This document shows positions 24,840-36,623 of a stretch of DNA of 64,000 bases, one piece after another. Position numbers and translations under genes: made by a program. The notes below the pieces were generated by a model. The model did no database searches. It was not told the DNA's origin and worked only from the letters and a program-made list of their open reading frames with translations. This stretch comes from Parietaria judaica. Lineage: Eukaryota; Streptophyta; Magnoliopsida; Rosales; Urticaceae. The stretch spans positions 7,285,501 to 7,349,500 of the forward strand of contig OX940870.1 in the NCBI GenBank assembly GCA_954871525.1, written 5' to 3'. Position 1 is the first letter of the stretch, and each line of letters begins with the position of its first letter.

Positions 24840-27800
24840 AATTTAAACAAGTCAATCCCCGAAAAGACGATTACTTCTCCATCATCTCCGACTCCAACTT
24901 TCATGTTGACTCTTTTACATCGTGGTATTGCCATACCACTTTAACTAGTAGAATCTCTCGAAGACGAAGAACTTTGACTTCAGGGTCGATAATATGAATC
25001 GAGCATTCCTCACACGTCGTACTTTATTGAAAAGGTATCTCTGTCCACTCAATGATTTGTTGAAGATCGGGTTCATATTTTCTCACCATCGACACATGAA
25101 ACACATTGTGGACATTAGATAATAGACGAGGTAAATAAAGCTTGTATGTGAGTGGTCCAACTCTTTCAACTATCTCGAATAGGTCCGTGAATCGTGGATC
25201 CAACTTCCCTTTTATTCTAAAACGAGGAACACTATGCATGGGTGCAACCTTCAGAAACACAGTCGCAAACCATGAATTATAATGGCCTTCTTCTAAGATC
25301 CGCATAACTCGTTTGAAGGATTTTAGCAGTCTCGAGTCTTTCCCGAACAAGCTCAATCGCTTCAGTTGTCTCTCTGAGGTAGGAAGGATTGAGAGTAATG
25401 CGATCCTCATACTCGGCCCAACAAAGAGGCGAACGACAAGGTCGACTATACAAGGCCTTATACGGTGTCATACCGATACTAGCTTGAAAGCTATTATTGT
25501 AAGCAAACTCCACGAATGGTAGTTTCTCCTTCTACTTTCCTCCAAAATCCAAAACACTCGCCCGAAGCATGTCTTCTAAGATTTGAATTACTCGATATTA
25601 TTGACCATTAGTCTGAGAATGAAAAGTTGTGCTCAAACTCAATTGAGTTCCATCTCTTTTTGTAATACATTCCAAAATTTAGGTGAAATAAGCGTCTCGG
25701 TCAGAAACTATTGAAACAGGGACTCCATGAAGCTTTACTATTTTTTTTTTCCACATATAGTTTACAAAGTCTCGAAACCTTGTAATCTGTCTGAATGGCT
25801 ATAAAGTAGGCTATTTTTTTTTTCAATCTATCAACGATCACCCACATTGCATCATGACCACCTCGAGTTCGAGGAAGCCCCGAAACGAAGTCCATAGTGA
25901 TGCAGTCACATTTCCATTCGGGTATTTCCAGTGGCCTGAGCTCCCCGCCGGGTTTCTGAGGCTCTGCTTTAACCAGTTGGCGAACTGAACATATCTTCAC
26001 GAATAACGCCACATCGGATTTCATTACGTACCAATAATATGGCCTCTTCAGATCTTGGAACATTTTCGTATTTCCTGGGTGAATAACAAACTTGGAACGA
26101 TGAGCTTCATGTAGTATGGCACTTCGTAATGTAGCATCATCAGCTATTGCAAGCCTTTATTTGTATAATAATAATCCATCGACACCCACACTTCATCCTT
26201 CAAGTTGTTCTCCAGCTTGTAACCGATTACATATCTCTTGTATTGTCTCATTACCCCACTAACTTTGTCTCACTTAAAGTACCATTAATGTAACGGCTAT
26301 GACGTTGTACGCACATCCTTTGAATCCATCGGTATGAAATTACAAATTGTAATCACCAACAGTAACCGATCTTTTTCATGGTTCCAAGGTCAGAGAAGCA
26401 ACCAAACCATGGTCCTTCAGACTTAATGCATCGGCGACCACCTTTACTTTTCTTGGGCGATACTGTAGACTGATTTTATAATCTTTCATATACTCCACCT
26501 ATCTTCGTTGTCGTAGATTCAAATCTCTTTGTGTGAATAAATACTTAAGACTTTGATGATCAGTGAATATCTCAAATCTTGAGCCGTAAAGATGACAACA
26601 CAAATTTTTCAGTGTAAATATCATTGTTGCTAGCTCCTAGGTCATGGGTAGGATAACTTAGTCTGTGCGGCTCTAATTTCTATAACCATATGCCACCACT
26701 CTCCCTTGTTGCATGAGCACACCGCCTAGTCCACATCGACATGCATCAGTACACACTATAAATACTTCATCTATATTAGGGAAAATAAGGACATGAGCAC
26801 TCGTCAATCGTCGTTTCAATTCTGAAAAAGACTCTTCACATCTACCATCCCGTCTGAACGGAACATCTTTTCTGGTGAGCTCGTTTAACGGCGCGGCAAT
26901 CTTTGAAAAATTCTCCACGAACTTCCTATAATAAACCGCAAGCCCTAGGAAGCTCCAAATTTTTACCACATTCTTGGTTGCCTCAAGTCAAGATAGCTTC
27001 AATCTTTAACGTTTTAGGGCAATACTTTCTTGAGAGATCATGTGTCCTAAGAACTTCACTTTTGTAATCCAGAATTCCCCTTTTTTTTTACCTTGTTGAG
27101 TTGTCTATAGTCTACACAAGGGCGTTAACTACAATCGCTTGTCTCAGCGAATGACACCGGCGCCCCCCACGGTGATGTACTCTGCCAGATGAACCTTTTA
27201 CTCTACAAGTCGTCTAATTGCTTCCTCAATTATACCAGTTCTGCTGGAGCCATATGGTCATGAGCCATAGAAATCGGAGAACTCCCACGAACTAAGTCCA
27301 TGCCAACTCAATCTTCACGTTCCAGAGGAAATCCCGGAAGCTCTGATAGAACACAGCGTCACAATCTTGTACAATAGGGATGTATGGGTTCATGGCACCA
27401 TACCCCACATCTTCAATGACACAATTGCCTCTCGACCTTTCAAGGCTCATACTTCAAGATGGGATTAGGTGGACATATTATTCCACCCTTATACTGATAT
27501 TCAGTACCAGACTCCCTTTTTTTTTTTTTTTTGCAGTCTACTATGACATGATACTTCGCTAATAAATTCATTCTCAAAGTTACATAAAACTCGATCATAT
27601 CAAGAATGAATACGTTAAATGAGAATTTACTCTCCTCAATAACTGGCTTACTTGACTAGCATATCATCTAAACTTATATCAATCACATATATGAGCGAAC
27701 AACGCTGAAAGAATAATACATGCCTCAAGGTTTTGGTTGAAACAACCAATTCTAAGAAATCAAAGAACCACTATGGCGCTAAGGTCTCATGAACCTATTG

Positions 27801-28450
27801 CACATATATTTCTTGCAAAAAGTTCACCATTCTAGATTCAGGGCAATTGCGACATCGGGATTACAACGCGACAATTTCGCACTTTGCATGATACTCGACA
27901 AGAGTCATATTTTCCTGAGTTAACTAGGAGAATTCATTGATCTTGTTAAAACAATAATCATTTACAGCATAGCACGCCATGAACGTAATAAAAAAAATTA
28001 TGACCACATTGGTTTATCTACTCTGATATCATCTTGATACGTTTTCCACAGTTACGCAGCTGGACCCTCGAAAGGATGATGGCAAAACTAACACAATATC
28101 AACACAATATCCAATCGTAATCAAGCACTTCAAATTTTTCTCAATCACCTTTAGCAATAACTGCAACGGGAAAGTTTTCAAACTTTGGAGGGAATTACAA
28201 CGCGTAATCCTTAAAGGTTCTCATTCTTCAGGAATATAATTTAGAAGTTGCGTGACTTATTACACAATATATAAGGCAACCATTTAATCATTTCCAAATT
28301 AGGAACGCAGGTCAGGATTACTTAAAGAATTTCGGACCATGTTTTTCTAATGTAAAACGATTAAATGTCAGGATCATGGATGGTGATACAAAATAAAACA
28401 CGACCCAAACACTTTAAAAAAATAACTTTATGGTGTTGTACCCTAGGTTC
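24840..28450 (-). pseudogene. Degenerate gag-pol of the Ty3/gypsy element
   Basis: Reading the minus strand from high to low coordinates, remnants appear in chromovirus order: a gag-like stretch (about 27830-27960), the end of protease (about 27520-27620, LAKYHVIVDC), RT fingers with SPWGAPV and DYRQLNK (about 27090-27190), RT-RNase H linker and RNase H start with SFLGLAVYYRKF (26673-26969), integrase zinc and core region with CDCITMDFVSGLPRTRGG (25701-26063), integrase C-terminus (25024-25513) and a stop-broken chromodomain-like segment (about 24850-25020). Many stops and frameshifts break it. Sequence passes from DYRQLNK to the FLGH motif within about 100 bp, so the RT palm that should hold the catalytic aspartates is missing. 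Confidence 0.88.
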
Positions 28451-28460
28451 CATAACCTAG

Positions 28461-28472
28461 GCTCTGATACCA
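28461..28472 (-). other. Primer binding site (tRNA-iMet) of the Ty3/gypsy element
   Basis: Minus strand reads TGGTATCAGAGC three bases inside the 5' LTR boundary (28476), complementary to the 3' end of initiator tRNA-Met, the usual primer for this lineage. Confidence 0.92.
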
Positions 28473-28475
28473 AAC

Positions 28476-30601
28476 TGTAACGCCCCTAAATGGGGGTTAG
28501 GAGAATAAGACAAAAACGACTTTTCAAACTTTGACTTGTCAACGACACATCATCATTCAAACAATATCATTGAATATTCAACGTCCACGTCAACAAACAC
28601 ATAACTTTTGCCCATGAGACTTAAAACGACAATACAACATCAACGATCACAGTTTATACAACACCATAAAACGACAAATACAAAGTACCACCATCACAAA
28701 TATCCTTAATTCAATCAATTACATTTCCAAAATAAAAGATCAACCCAAAATACAAAATTCATCACGACGAACGCTAAAGGTATATGTAAGCAAAACGACA
28801 CGTAGCTTTCCTGAATCAGACTACTCCTCATCCGGAGTCTGATATTGAACACCACCTGAAGCTGGAAAGAAAAAGATGTATATGGAAGGGGTGAGCACCA
28901 CACGCTCAGTAGGGAATCTATTACCAACTCTCTTTACCGAACCTTTAATTAGTCAATAATAAAAAATAAATAAATTAAACGTCATCACAAACCATTTAAT
29001 CATCATTTTCAATAATAAATAAATAAATAAATACACCCCACAAAAGTCAAATCATTTCGATGGTCCATGCCGAGTCAGCTCGCGCCTTTTCTCCACTATA
29101 TCCCATCGAGTCCTCAAGGCACGAGCACAGGTGGACTAGAAGTCCCTAACCGTAACTCGCCCTCGACTCGGGATCCTAATCACCACCAAAGACGGCCAGT
29201 TCGCCATGGGTCGAAATGTTGACTTTTGGGTCACCAATCATATTCATATCCATAACCATATCCGGCCTACTGCGCAGTAGCCAGCTGCTCGTCAGCAGCT
29301 CATCCGCCCGAAGCGGGTACCATACCATAATAATCATCATCCGCCCGAAGCGGGTACCATATAATAATAATAATAATCATCATCCGCCCGAAGCGGGTAC
29401 CATATCATAATAATTATCATCCGCCCAACGCGGGTATCAACATACGCCATCCCGACGTAATCATAAACATAAAAATATAATAGGCATCAATCCGATGCAA
29501 CCATACCTGGTTCCTAGCCTCGCTATCAAGCGACGACTATTCTAACATTGATTTTATTAATTATCAAATAATTATTTTAAAATCCAATTTTAACTTATCC
29601 GGTTCAATCTTCATTAAAGCGTTGGTTTCTACATCCATTTTAAATAGCGAGAAAAGGTAATAGCCCCTACCTCAATCCGTGGAAACTTTGACCGATCGGT
29701 TAGCTAGTCGAAGATGTGGGTTCGTCTAGGCCCTGAGATCGATGATTAAAGACTTCAGGATCCATTGAACTATTCAAACGGGTGGTTCGGGTAACACAGT
29801 CTTCGAGGCGACCACGGGACGACTATCCGCGCCAACTATAACACTGATACCATCCATAAGTCAGATATTACTAAGGTTGGGATTTAAATTGTCAATTGAA
29901 AACCCGATACGCTGAAATTTAGCCCGGGCCGAATTCTTGTCGGGCACACAAAATGAGGCAGCAAAACGGGCATCAATTCGACAATGTAATACCTCTCCTA
30001 GCCTAATTCGACTACTCTAAACACAACGGCGATGCCGATTTCAACAATCACAACCCAAAACACACTCAATTTAATCCCTTTTAAATTCTGGAACTAGGGC
30101 AAAGGAATTGGAGCTCACCGGGAGCCGGTCTACGAAATTGATTGAGGGATTTTCATCTCCTCAACGAGGGCTTCAAAACTCCTCAATAAATTCCGGGATC
30201 GGAAAATGAAGCGGCGGCCGACGGGCAATGGCGACGGCGAGGTGGCAGCTCCATAAACTCTACTAACCGTCGTGAACCAAGATCCGGTGTTAGATTTCTC
30301 AAAATCGAACCCAAACGGAATAGATCTCGAGTTAAGAAACCGAACCTTCCGGCGACTATTCCGGCCAAACGCCACCACTTTGAGTCGACTTCCGCCAAGA
30401 CGTAGAATCACCTTCTCGAGAGCTTTCCGGCGCCACCAACCACGCTCTGATCGGAGCTCCGGTGACCGATTTATCAAGCTCTGAAGTTGGTGTGAGGAGA
30501 GAGAACATTTTGAGAGAGAGAGAGAAAGGGAGCTACGGGAAGATGAGGAAAAAAAAAAGAGAGAAGGGGCATTGGTTTATTCGAACCTTTCCCCTGACAA
30601 C

Positions 30602-30661
<60 letters not shown>

Positions 30662-30677
30662 TTTAGAGGGTATTACA
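28476..30677 (-). repeat. 5' LTR of the Ty3/gypsy element
   Basis: Near-identical to 22559-24807. Lacks one 41-bp hairpin unit and a 9-bp GC-rich stretch near 30224. Frames of about 90-115 codons inside both LTRs are not taken as genes. Confidence 0.93.
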
Positions 30678-30682
30678 GATAC

Positions 30683-31329
30683 ACCTTTGATTTGTGTAGC
30701 TTGATGACTAACTGAATTATCTTATAACTATTATCACGATATGTATACTAATAAATTTTCATAAAAAATAACATAACATATAAACATAGAATATATAATA
30801 ATTAAAGAGAGATATCTATGTTCCAACACAGCTCGATCTAAGAAAATCGTCAAATGAGCCTTCATTTCTTCTCTTTTGTTATCTTCGGATTTCATTGTCC
30901 TGAATTTACCGATTGGAATAGAAGCTGTCAATTTCATGCATTGATAGCAATAGAAAGGTAATTAATTTTGATCATTTTAGCATTAGCATTACCATAATCC
31001 CAGCATGTCAAGACACACACAAGGACCGTGATTGCGCTAAATCATTCGAAAATGAATATCATCCAACTAGCTAGTTTGACCACAATCTTGATCATATTAT
31101 TCACCCCATGATTTACCACACTTGTTCTTTACTTTACTTTACTTTACTTCTGTTCATTTTACTACAAGCATCAGCTTTTTTGGCAAGAATACAAATGGCG
31201 TTATACACTTTCTGAGATTAATAGAATCTGTCCCGTGAACGACATGGCAGCCACCAGTCACGCCACAGCGCGCGGTGGCACTGGCCCGACGCCACGGCAC
31301 GCATATCTATATATATTACTCTCCTATAT

Positions 31330-31373
<44 letters not shown>

Positions 31374-32112
31374 AAGTATAATCCAGAAATCCACGTTTTG
31401 GGCTCGACCATGCACACGCCACGCGTAGTCATTTTCGCTGCTAATATATTTGCCAACTCTCCATGACTCACTAGCATGACGTCGCAGCAAACTTACACTT
31501 TGCTTTTATTGGGTTCCTCTGCCTGCTTAGAGAAGCTCATCCTCCAATCACGTCGCTGCGATTGCATGCAAAGCGGAGATGGCGAGGCGCCACGTGTACA
31601 AAGCGCCAAACCTAACCGACTGAGGATATAATAAAGATATAATGCGAAACGAGATGACCAAACCAATGGAGATAGGTGTAGGCACGCATGGCGGCCCTGG
31701 CGCACACGCGTTGCGCCGACGGTGCGCGATGTCTGCGTTCATGCACCTCATTCGGCCTCAGACCTCCTAAACTACCACTCTAATTACTCACTCACTATGT
31801 GTAACCCTGCATGGGCCCACTAGGGTGCGTAAATTACCCACATGTCCTTATTCTCTAAGCTTGCGCCAACACGTACCCACCGTGCAATATCCACGTGGCG
31901 CCGTCTCCTCGCTCAGGGCTTCATGTTTGCCCTTCTCCCATTGCTCGATTCCTACCGTTTAAACCTAGCCTTCTCCAATCACATGCCATGCACCACTCCT
32001 CTCCCTTGGCTATATATCTCTCTTAATCTACACTCCTCCTCCCCTCTCTCTCTCTTTATATATATATATATACAGCTTAGAGATATATACATTTATATAT
32101 AGATATATAAAA
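30683..32112 (+). promoter_or_regulatory. Intergenic and promoter region of the DUF7950-like gene
   Basis: The last 600 bp look like a promoter: CACGTG G-box cores at 31591-31596 and 31892-31897 and a TATATAT box in a CT-rich context at 32011-32017, about 100 bp before the ATG. G-boxes bind bZIP and bHLH factors (light, ABA or stress responses), but function here is inference. A (CA)n(TA)n microsatellite lies at 31330-31366. Confidence 0.5.
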
Positions 32113-33117
32113 ATGATCAAGACGCTGAATCCGTACGCCAACACGGCGAAGACGGCGGAGATCATGTCGCGGTACAGGCCCATCGCGCCGAAGCCGGAGG
32201 CTTCGGGCCCCACGAGCCCCACGGGAAGCTCCGGCGAATCGTCGGCCGCCACGTCACCGTCAAGCAAGATCAAGCAGTCGCCGTACCTGCGGAACCTCTG
32301 GCCGCAGATGCAGGCGCGTCCCACGCGCGCGCGCAAGCGCAGCTCGCGCGCGGCCTACGCGCCGCCGGCCTCCCTCAAGCGCCAGAGGACCGGCCTCAGC
32401 CTCTCGCCGCCGCCCTGCCACGTGGCGTTCATGGGGTTCTCTTCCCAGCGGCTGCACCAGATCTCCGTCAACCCTAACCTCGTGACTCTCCCTCTGCTTC
32501 CTTGCCCTCCTCAGTCAACGAGCTCCCTCAGCGTTGACCTGGACCTCAACAGAGCGGCTTCTCATCACGACGTCCCTGAAGAGAAAGACCTTCTCCAACA
32601 TCTCCAAGGCCTCGTCCCGGTTCGCCCGCGGGTAATCCAAACCGTTATCGCCCCCCAACCGGTTCGGCCGGTGGGCTCCACGATCCTCGTCCGGTGCATC
32701 AGCCATGACCCGAAGCCGGTCGCGCAAGAATCCCAAGCGCCGATGAAGAATCCGGAGGAAGTGGAAGCTGCGGTCGAGGCCGAACAGCTGCCCGCGGTGA
32801 TATCAGACTCGAACTACAAGGTTAGAATGGTGAATTCGGCGTACAAGGAGCTCGTGGGGCAGCCCGAGTGCACGTGGCTCGGGTCCATGGTCGCCGGCGC
32901 GTCGTACAAGCGGATTGGCGGTGAGGTAGCTCTGCGCCTCGCGGACGGCAACACGCGCCTTCCCGCTGCGTCCGCGGCCGCTGGATTCTCTTGCTGGGCG
33001 AGTATCGAGTGGGGGAAGGAGAACTCGGTGAACGCTTTCTGTGATGTGGCGAGGCTGGCGTGTGAGTCGAAGGATTACGTCTTCACATGGAGGTTTCACA
33101 CGAGGGACGCTTCTTAA
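32113..33117 (+). CDS. DUF7950-like plant protein (334 aa)
   Basis: A single-exon gene, clearly GC-richer than its surroundings. The N-terminus MIKTLNPYANTAKTAEIMSR is followed by a Ser/Pro-rich disordered stretch (about 30-55) and a strongly basic segment (about 70-92, ARKRSS...SLKRQR) that could serve as a nuclear signal. The C-terminal third (about 230-330) contains VRMVNSAYKELVGQPECTWL and ends in FTWRF, which fits the plant-specific DUF7950 family, whose biochemical role is unknown. The ATG follows a TATA box by about 100 bp and no earlier in-frame ATG competes. No break was seen. Family assignment is from recalled motif resemblance and should be confirmed by a profile search. Confidence 0.85.
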   Translation: MIKTLNPYANTAKTAEIMSRYRPIAPKPEASGPTSPTGSSGESSAATSPSSKIKQSPYLRNLWPQMQARPTRARKRSSRAAYAPPASLKRQRTGLSLSPPPCHVAFMGFSSQRLHQISVNPNLVTLPLLPCPPQSTSSLSVDLDLNRAASHHDVPEEKDLLQHLQGLVPVRPRVIQTVIAPQPVRPVGSTILVRCISHDPKPVAQESQAPMKNPEEVEAAVEAEQLPAVISDSNYKVRMVNSAYKELVGQPECTWLGSMVAGASYKRIGGEVALRLADGNTRLPAASAAAGFSCWASIEWGKENSVNAFCDVARLACESKDYVFTWRFHTRDAS

Positions 33118-33447
33118 GTTTTGAGAAGACGAAGCTTGGCATGATTAGGTTAAGTGTACATTGTCTGTTATTATAAGTCACTAGTTTAGCTATATATATA
33201 TATAGTATATTATTATAGTTTTATTGTACTGATTGCATGTGCTAAAAAACATGCCAATTGCCAAAGTATATAAGTTCTTTTGTCATGTGGTATGTGTCTG
33301 TTCTGGCAATTATCTCGGGCCTTCTCGCCTTTTTGGGAGGAAGAAAGGGAAGGGAAAAGCGGCGATAGGCCATGAGTATGTATGTGTGTGTGTATATATA
33401 TATATATGTAATTTTAGAAATCTTGTTATTACGTATATATAAGTAGT
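33118..33447. other. 3' flank of the DUF7950-like gene
   Basis: Probable 3' UTR and spacer with short (TA)n tracts; nothing else seen. Confidence 0.5.
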
Positions 33448-33457
33448 TTATTACACT

Positions 33458-33857
33458 CTTTTTTTTGGCGGAACAAGCTTGACTTAGATTAAATGGGGTT
33501 AAATCCCTTTGACCACATTGTACAAGCCAATCCGGGCATTCGAAAGCCGAACAATCCGACAGCCGAACAATCCGACGACAAGACACGACAAAAAGCCTAA
33601 TTCTAGGAATACAATGCGGCCTCGTCCACGGACACCATTGATGTAATCCCATCAAACTAGCTAGCCTAGTTCGATAGCCGACCGATGCTTGCAACGGTTG
33701 GGTCTTGGACACAATTGTGGTTCCCTTCGTTAACGGCTTTACGGCAATCGGTTTCAACTTTCGAGATGGACCACCCTCGCCTTGTGGCAAAAGATAGGCC
33801 GTGGCACAAGGCCTTGCATTCAGCCGTCAAAGCCGAATTAACGTGCTCAAATAGACA
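33458..33857 (-). mobile_element. 5'-truncated LINE fragment with target duplication
   Basis: A perfect 10-bp direct repeat TTATTACACT (33448-33457 and 33858-33867) flanks a 400-bp unit that ends, on the minus strand, in an A8 tail at its low-coordinate end. Its start encodes a stretch like the RNase H-like region near the end of plant LINEs (GLSFATRRGWSISKVETD), followed by what should be 3' UTR. 5' truncation, an A tail and a TSD of this size are typical of target-primed reverse transcription. Confidence 0.7.
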
Positions 33858-34118
33858 TTATTACACTTATTTAATGGTACTTACGTATATACTTACTAAT
33901 ATAAATAAAAAGGATATTAATACTATATGAAAATTTTATTTTTAATATTAAACAATGAATATTGAAAAGTAAATATATACTTCGGGGTATAAAAACCCAG
34001 GAATACCAGGGATGACCCTCTTTTGGCATAAGTGCCGGCGATTTGCGCCTTTGCGATCGACAACCCTGTTTTATCCCAAGGTTCGTTTGTCTTCAATTTT
34101 TCCACATGAATCCCTAGA

Positions 34119-35625
34119 TTTTTTTAAGTAAAAGATCTCGCAATGTGATCTCGAATCCCAACTAGGTTGGCACCCAAAAACACAAAGTAAGAAATGGGGC
34201 TCTAGATAAGATAAATAAAAAGCATCACAGTTAACAAAGATATAGAAAGAGACGAGAACTAACAAAATCTAATATCTCTCTCTAACAAAGCACAACTAAA
34301 AAATAAAACTAGCAAAATCTAAAATTCTCTTTCATACAAATATCATCATTAACGAAAGAAGAAATGAACTCCGGGTGCGAAGGCCACCAATGTTGATCCA
34401 AAGTTTGAGCAGAAAATCTAGCAAGGGCATCAGCGGCTTGATTACCCTCTCTATAAATATGTGTGACTCTAAAGTTGATAAACTCCAGATAACTAATGCA
34501 TTTTGACCATTGAGCCCGCAACCTCCCAGGTACCATATGAGATTTCTTCTGAAGAAGTTAAACCACATAAGTAGAGTCGGACTCAAGCCAAATATTTTCC
34601 CAATGAAATTCTTTTGCTTTCTCAATAGCAAACATAGCGGACGTTAATTCAGCTTCAAAAGCATAAGCAGAGTCGATATGGACGGCAAACGAACCATGAG
34701 GAAATCCACGATAGGTCCTGAAAATACCTCCTGCACCAGATACACCCGGAGTACCAATTGAGGAACCGTCAGTGTTGCATTTTGACCAAGCAATAGGAGG
34801 AGAGCTCCATATAACTGAAACAATATTTGGAGCTTTCCCAGAATGAATTTCCAAACCAAAAAACTTCAAGATTTGTAAATCCTCCGAAGCGTTTGATGTT
34901 CCTAGCATAAAGAAATCCACTTCTTTAATACATCGCCAAACTTGTCTCAGAAGGTTGCTAGTGTTGGGGATCACATCCTCAAAAACATAGGCATTCCTAG
35001 CACGCCAAATGAGCCAAACTGTTGATATGACCGTAGTATTCTAGAGAGCGAAGATATGAGAGGTGAGATTCACGGAAGCGGCATCCGAAAGCAACAATGA
35101 AAGCGACCTCCTATATTGATTGGATTTCGAAATATATCTGAGATAGCCCGCCAAACAAACCCTGCGAAGTTGCAATGGACGAAAATATGGTCGGTATCCT
35201 CCACTTGTTTGTTGCAAAAGCGACACATTGAAACTAGAGCAAATCCTTTTCCCTGCAAAGTAAACTCAGTAGGAAGGAAACCTAAGAAAGCCCGCCAACA
35301 TGTAATAGACCTCGAAGGTGGAAGAAATTCTTTCCATAGAAACTTCTGCCATTGAGTAAACAAATTATAATTAGCACAAAACATATTATAAACCGATTTC
35401 ACTGAGAATTCACCATTATTAGAAAGATGCCAAACACAAACATCATCAACTTCCTCAATAAATTCAAAAAATTAAATATCCTCAATGACAGAAGTCGATA
35501 AAGTAGGTGGCAAGTTCCATTCATTATTAACTCGAAACTCAGATATTGTAGCTGTGAGATTTTCTCTATTTCGCAAAGGAATATTTTCTCTATCAGCTAC
35601 ACACGGATATAACCAATTATCAAGC
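34119..35625 (-). mobile_element. 5'-truncated LINE (1.5 kb) with zf-RVT and RNase H regions
   Basis: Flanked by the 11-bp direct repeat GAATCCCTAGA (34108-34118 and 35626-35636) with a poly-A tail (T7 at 34119-34125 on the plus strand). On the minus strand it enters in the C-terminal part of the LINE polyprotein. A zinc-binding zf-RVT domain (35070-35402; CRFCNK...DHIFVHC) is followed by an RNase H-like RVT_3 domain (34309-34974; WSKCNTDGSSIG, FEAELTSAMFAIEKA, ESDSTYVV, GNQAADALAR). Frameshifts and stops split the frame into several pieces, so it is dead. RT and endonuclease are absent through 5' truncation. Confidence 0.88.
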
Positions 35626-35636
35626 GAATCCCTAGA

Positions 35637-36149
35637 TAATCTCTGAGACTCTTTTCAAAACTTTTATCTTTGTTAGAAATTCATTTAAAAAGAAGTATGT
35701 GATATTATTTTTAAAAAAAATTAAGCAATGTTGATTTTTTTTTTTATGAAAACCAGTTTTGCGGCATAAGTACCATTTTTTTTTAATGAAAACCACATCT
35801 ATATAGATGTACCACCTTCGGTTTTCCCGTTATAACTGGACATGCATGCACAAATTTTATAATGTATTCGTCGGCAACCGATATACGTCAGTATTTATAC
35901 ATTCCTAGAAAATACTAGTCATTATACCGGTTATATATCAAAATATACAAGTATTTTTTCGTAAATTAAGTGTTACTATTTGAACGCTGATCTTAAAACT
36001 GTTGCTCATTGATTTCCTATTTAACCTACACCCAAGTCGAGTTTCACTTCCTATCATTTCCCACATTCACTCTAAACTCACACCTCTCCATTCTTCTTCT
36101 TCTTCTCCTTCTTTTTCATCATCTTCTTCTTGAAAGAGATTTAGCGATA
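35637..36149. other. Spacer upstream of a candidate small gene
   Basis: AT-rich to about 36000, then CT-rich (TTCTTCTTC runs near 36090-36130), as in a plant 5' UTR. Confidence 0.4.
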
Positions 36150-36339
36150 ATGCCGCCGCGATGGAATCAGCAACGTCGACCTCGTGTAGTCGGGGGAAAG
36201 GTGGCTGGCGCGGGAGAAGGAATCCGGTGATCAACTGGGCCGTCGATCGGCCGATATGCTTACGTTGCTGCTCTTCTTCCTCGCGCTTCTGGTCCTGATC
36301 TGGACAACCGCTGCTTTCGTGATCCTCCACTTCCAGTAG
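36150..36339 (+). pseudogene. Candidate small single-span membrane protein, split by one base
   Basis: A CT-rich leader precedes an ATG at 36150 whose frame (MPPRWNQQRRPRVV...) stops after 26 residues. A second frame, open from about 36189, has a charged stretch (RWLAREKESGDQLGRR) and then a hydrophobic helix starting MLTLLLFFLALLVLIW at 36256 and ending at the TAG 36337-36339. The two frames differ by one base, and a GGGGG run lies at 36192-36196 where they would join. The total length is 190 nt, one more than a multiple of three. This looks like a roughly 62-residue tail-anchored protein with a one-base error or frameshift. Product family unknown; translation from the inner ATG is an alternative. 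Confidence 0.4.
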
Positions 36340-36567
36340 CTCAGATGGCGACTTCTTCTCATTGATCGATCAAGAAGAAGCTGAGTTTCTCATGGATTCT
36401 TTAATGTTCTTGTATATGTGATTCTTGATCATTCTTCGACGTGTAGTGTTCTTTAATTAATAGTTTGGTTTCATTAGTATTCGTTGTTGTTCTTCATTCA
36501 ATAATAAGAAGATCAGTTTCTAATTGATTCTATACTGCTCAAGTCTTGGTGTTTTGCTTACGTTCTT

Positions 36568-36623
<56 letters not shown>

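Larger units (their letters stand above)
22559..30677 (-). mobile_element. Ty3/gypsy chromovirus (Tekay/Del-like), non-autonomous, 8.1 kb
   Basis: Two long LTRs (22559-24807, 2249 bp; 28476-30677, 2202 bp) start TGTAACGCCCC and end GGGTATTACA on the plus strand. A perfect 5-bp target duplication GATAC flanks the element (22554-22558 and 30678-30682). Transcription direction is minus: the primer binding site TGGTATCAGAGC (initiator tRNA-Met) abuts the right LTR and the purine tract AAAGGGGTGGAGTA abuts the left LTR. The LTRs differ at roughly a dozen substitutions plus a few indels by eye, around 0.5 percent, so the insertion is young. The coding region is heavily broken. Confidence 0.95.

Noticed and set aside
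22501..30720. Possible host ORF interrupted by the Ty3 insertion
   Set aside because: Joining the flanks at the GATAC site leaves a short open frame, but it is only about two dozen codons with no motif and is likely chance.
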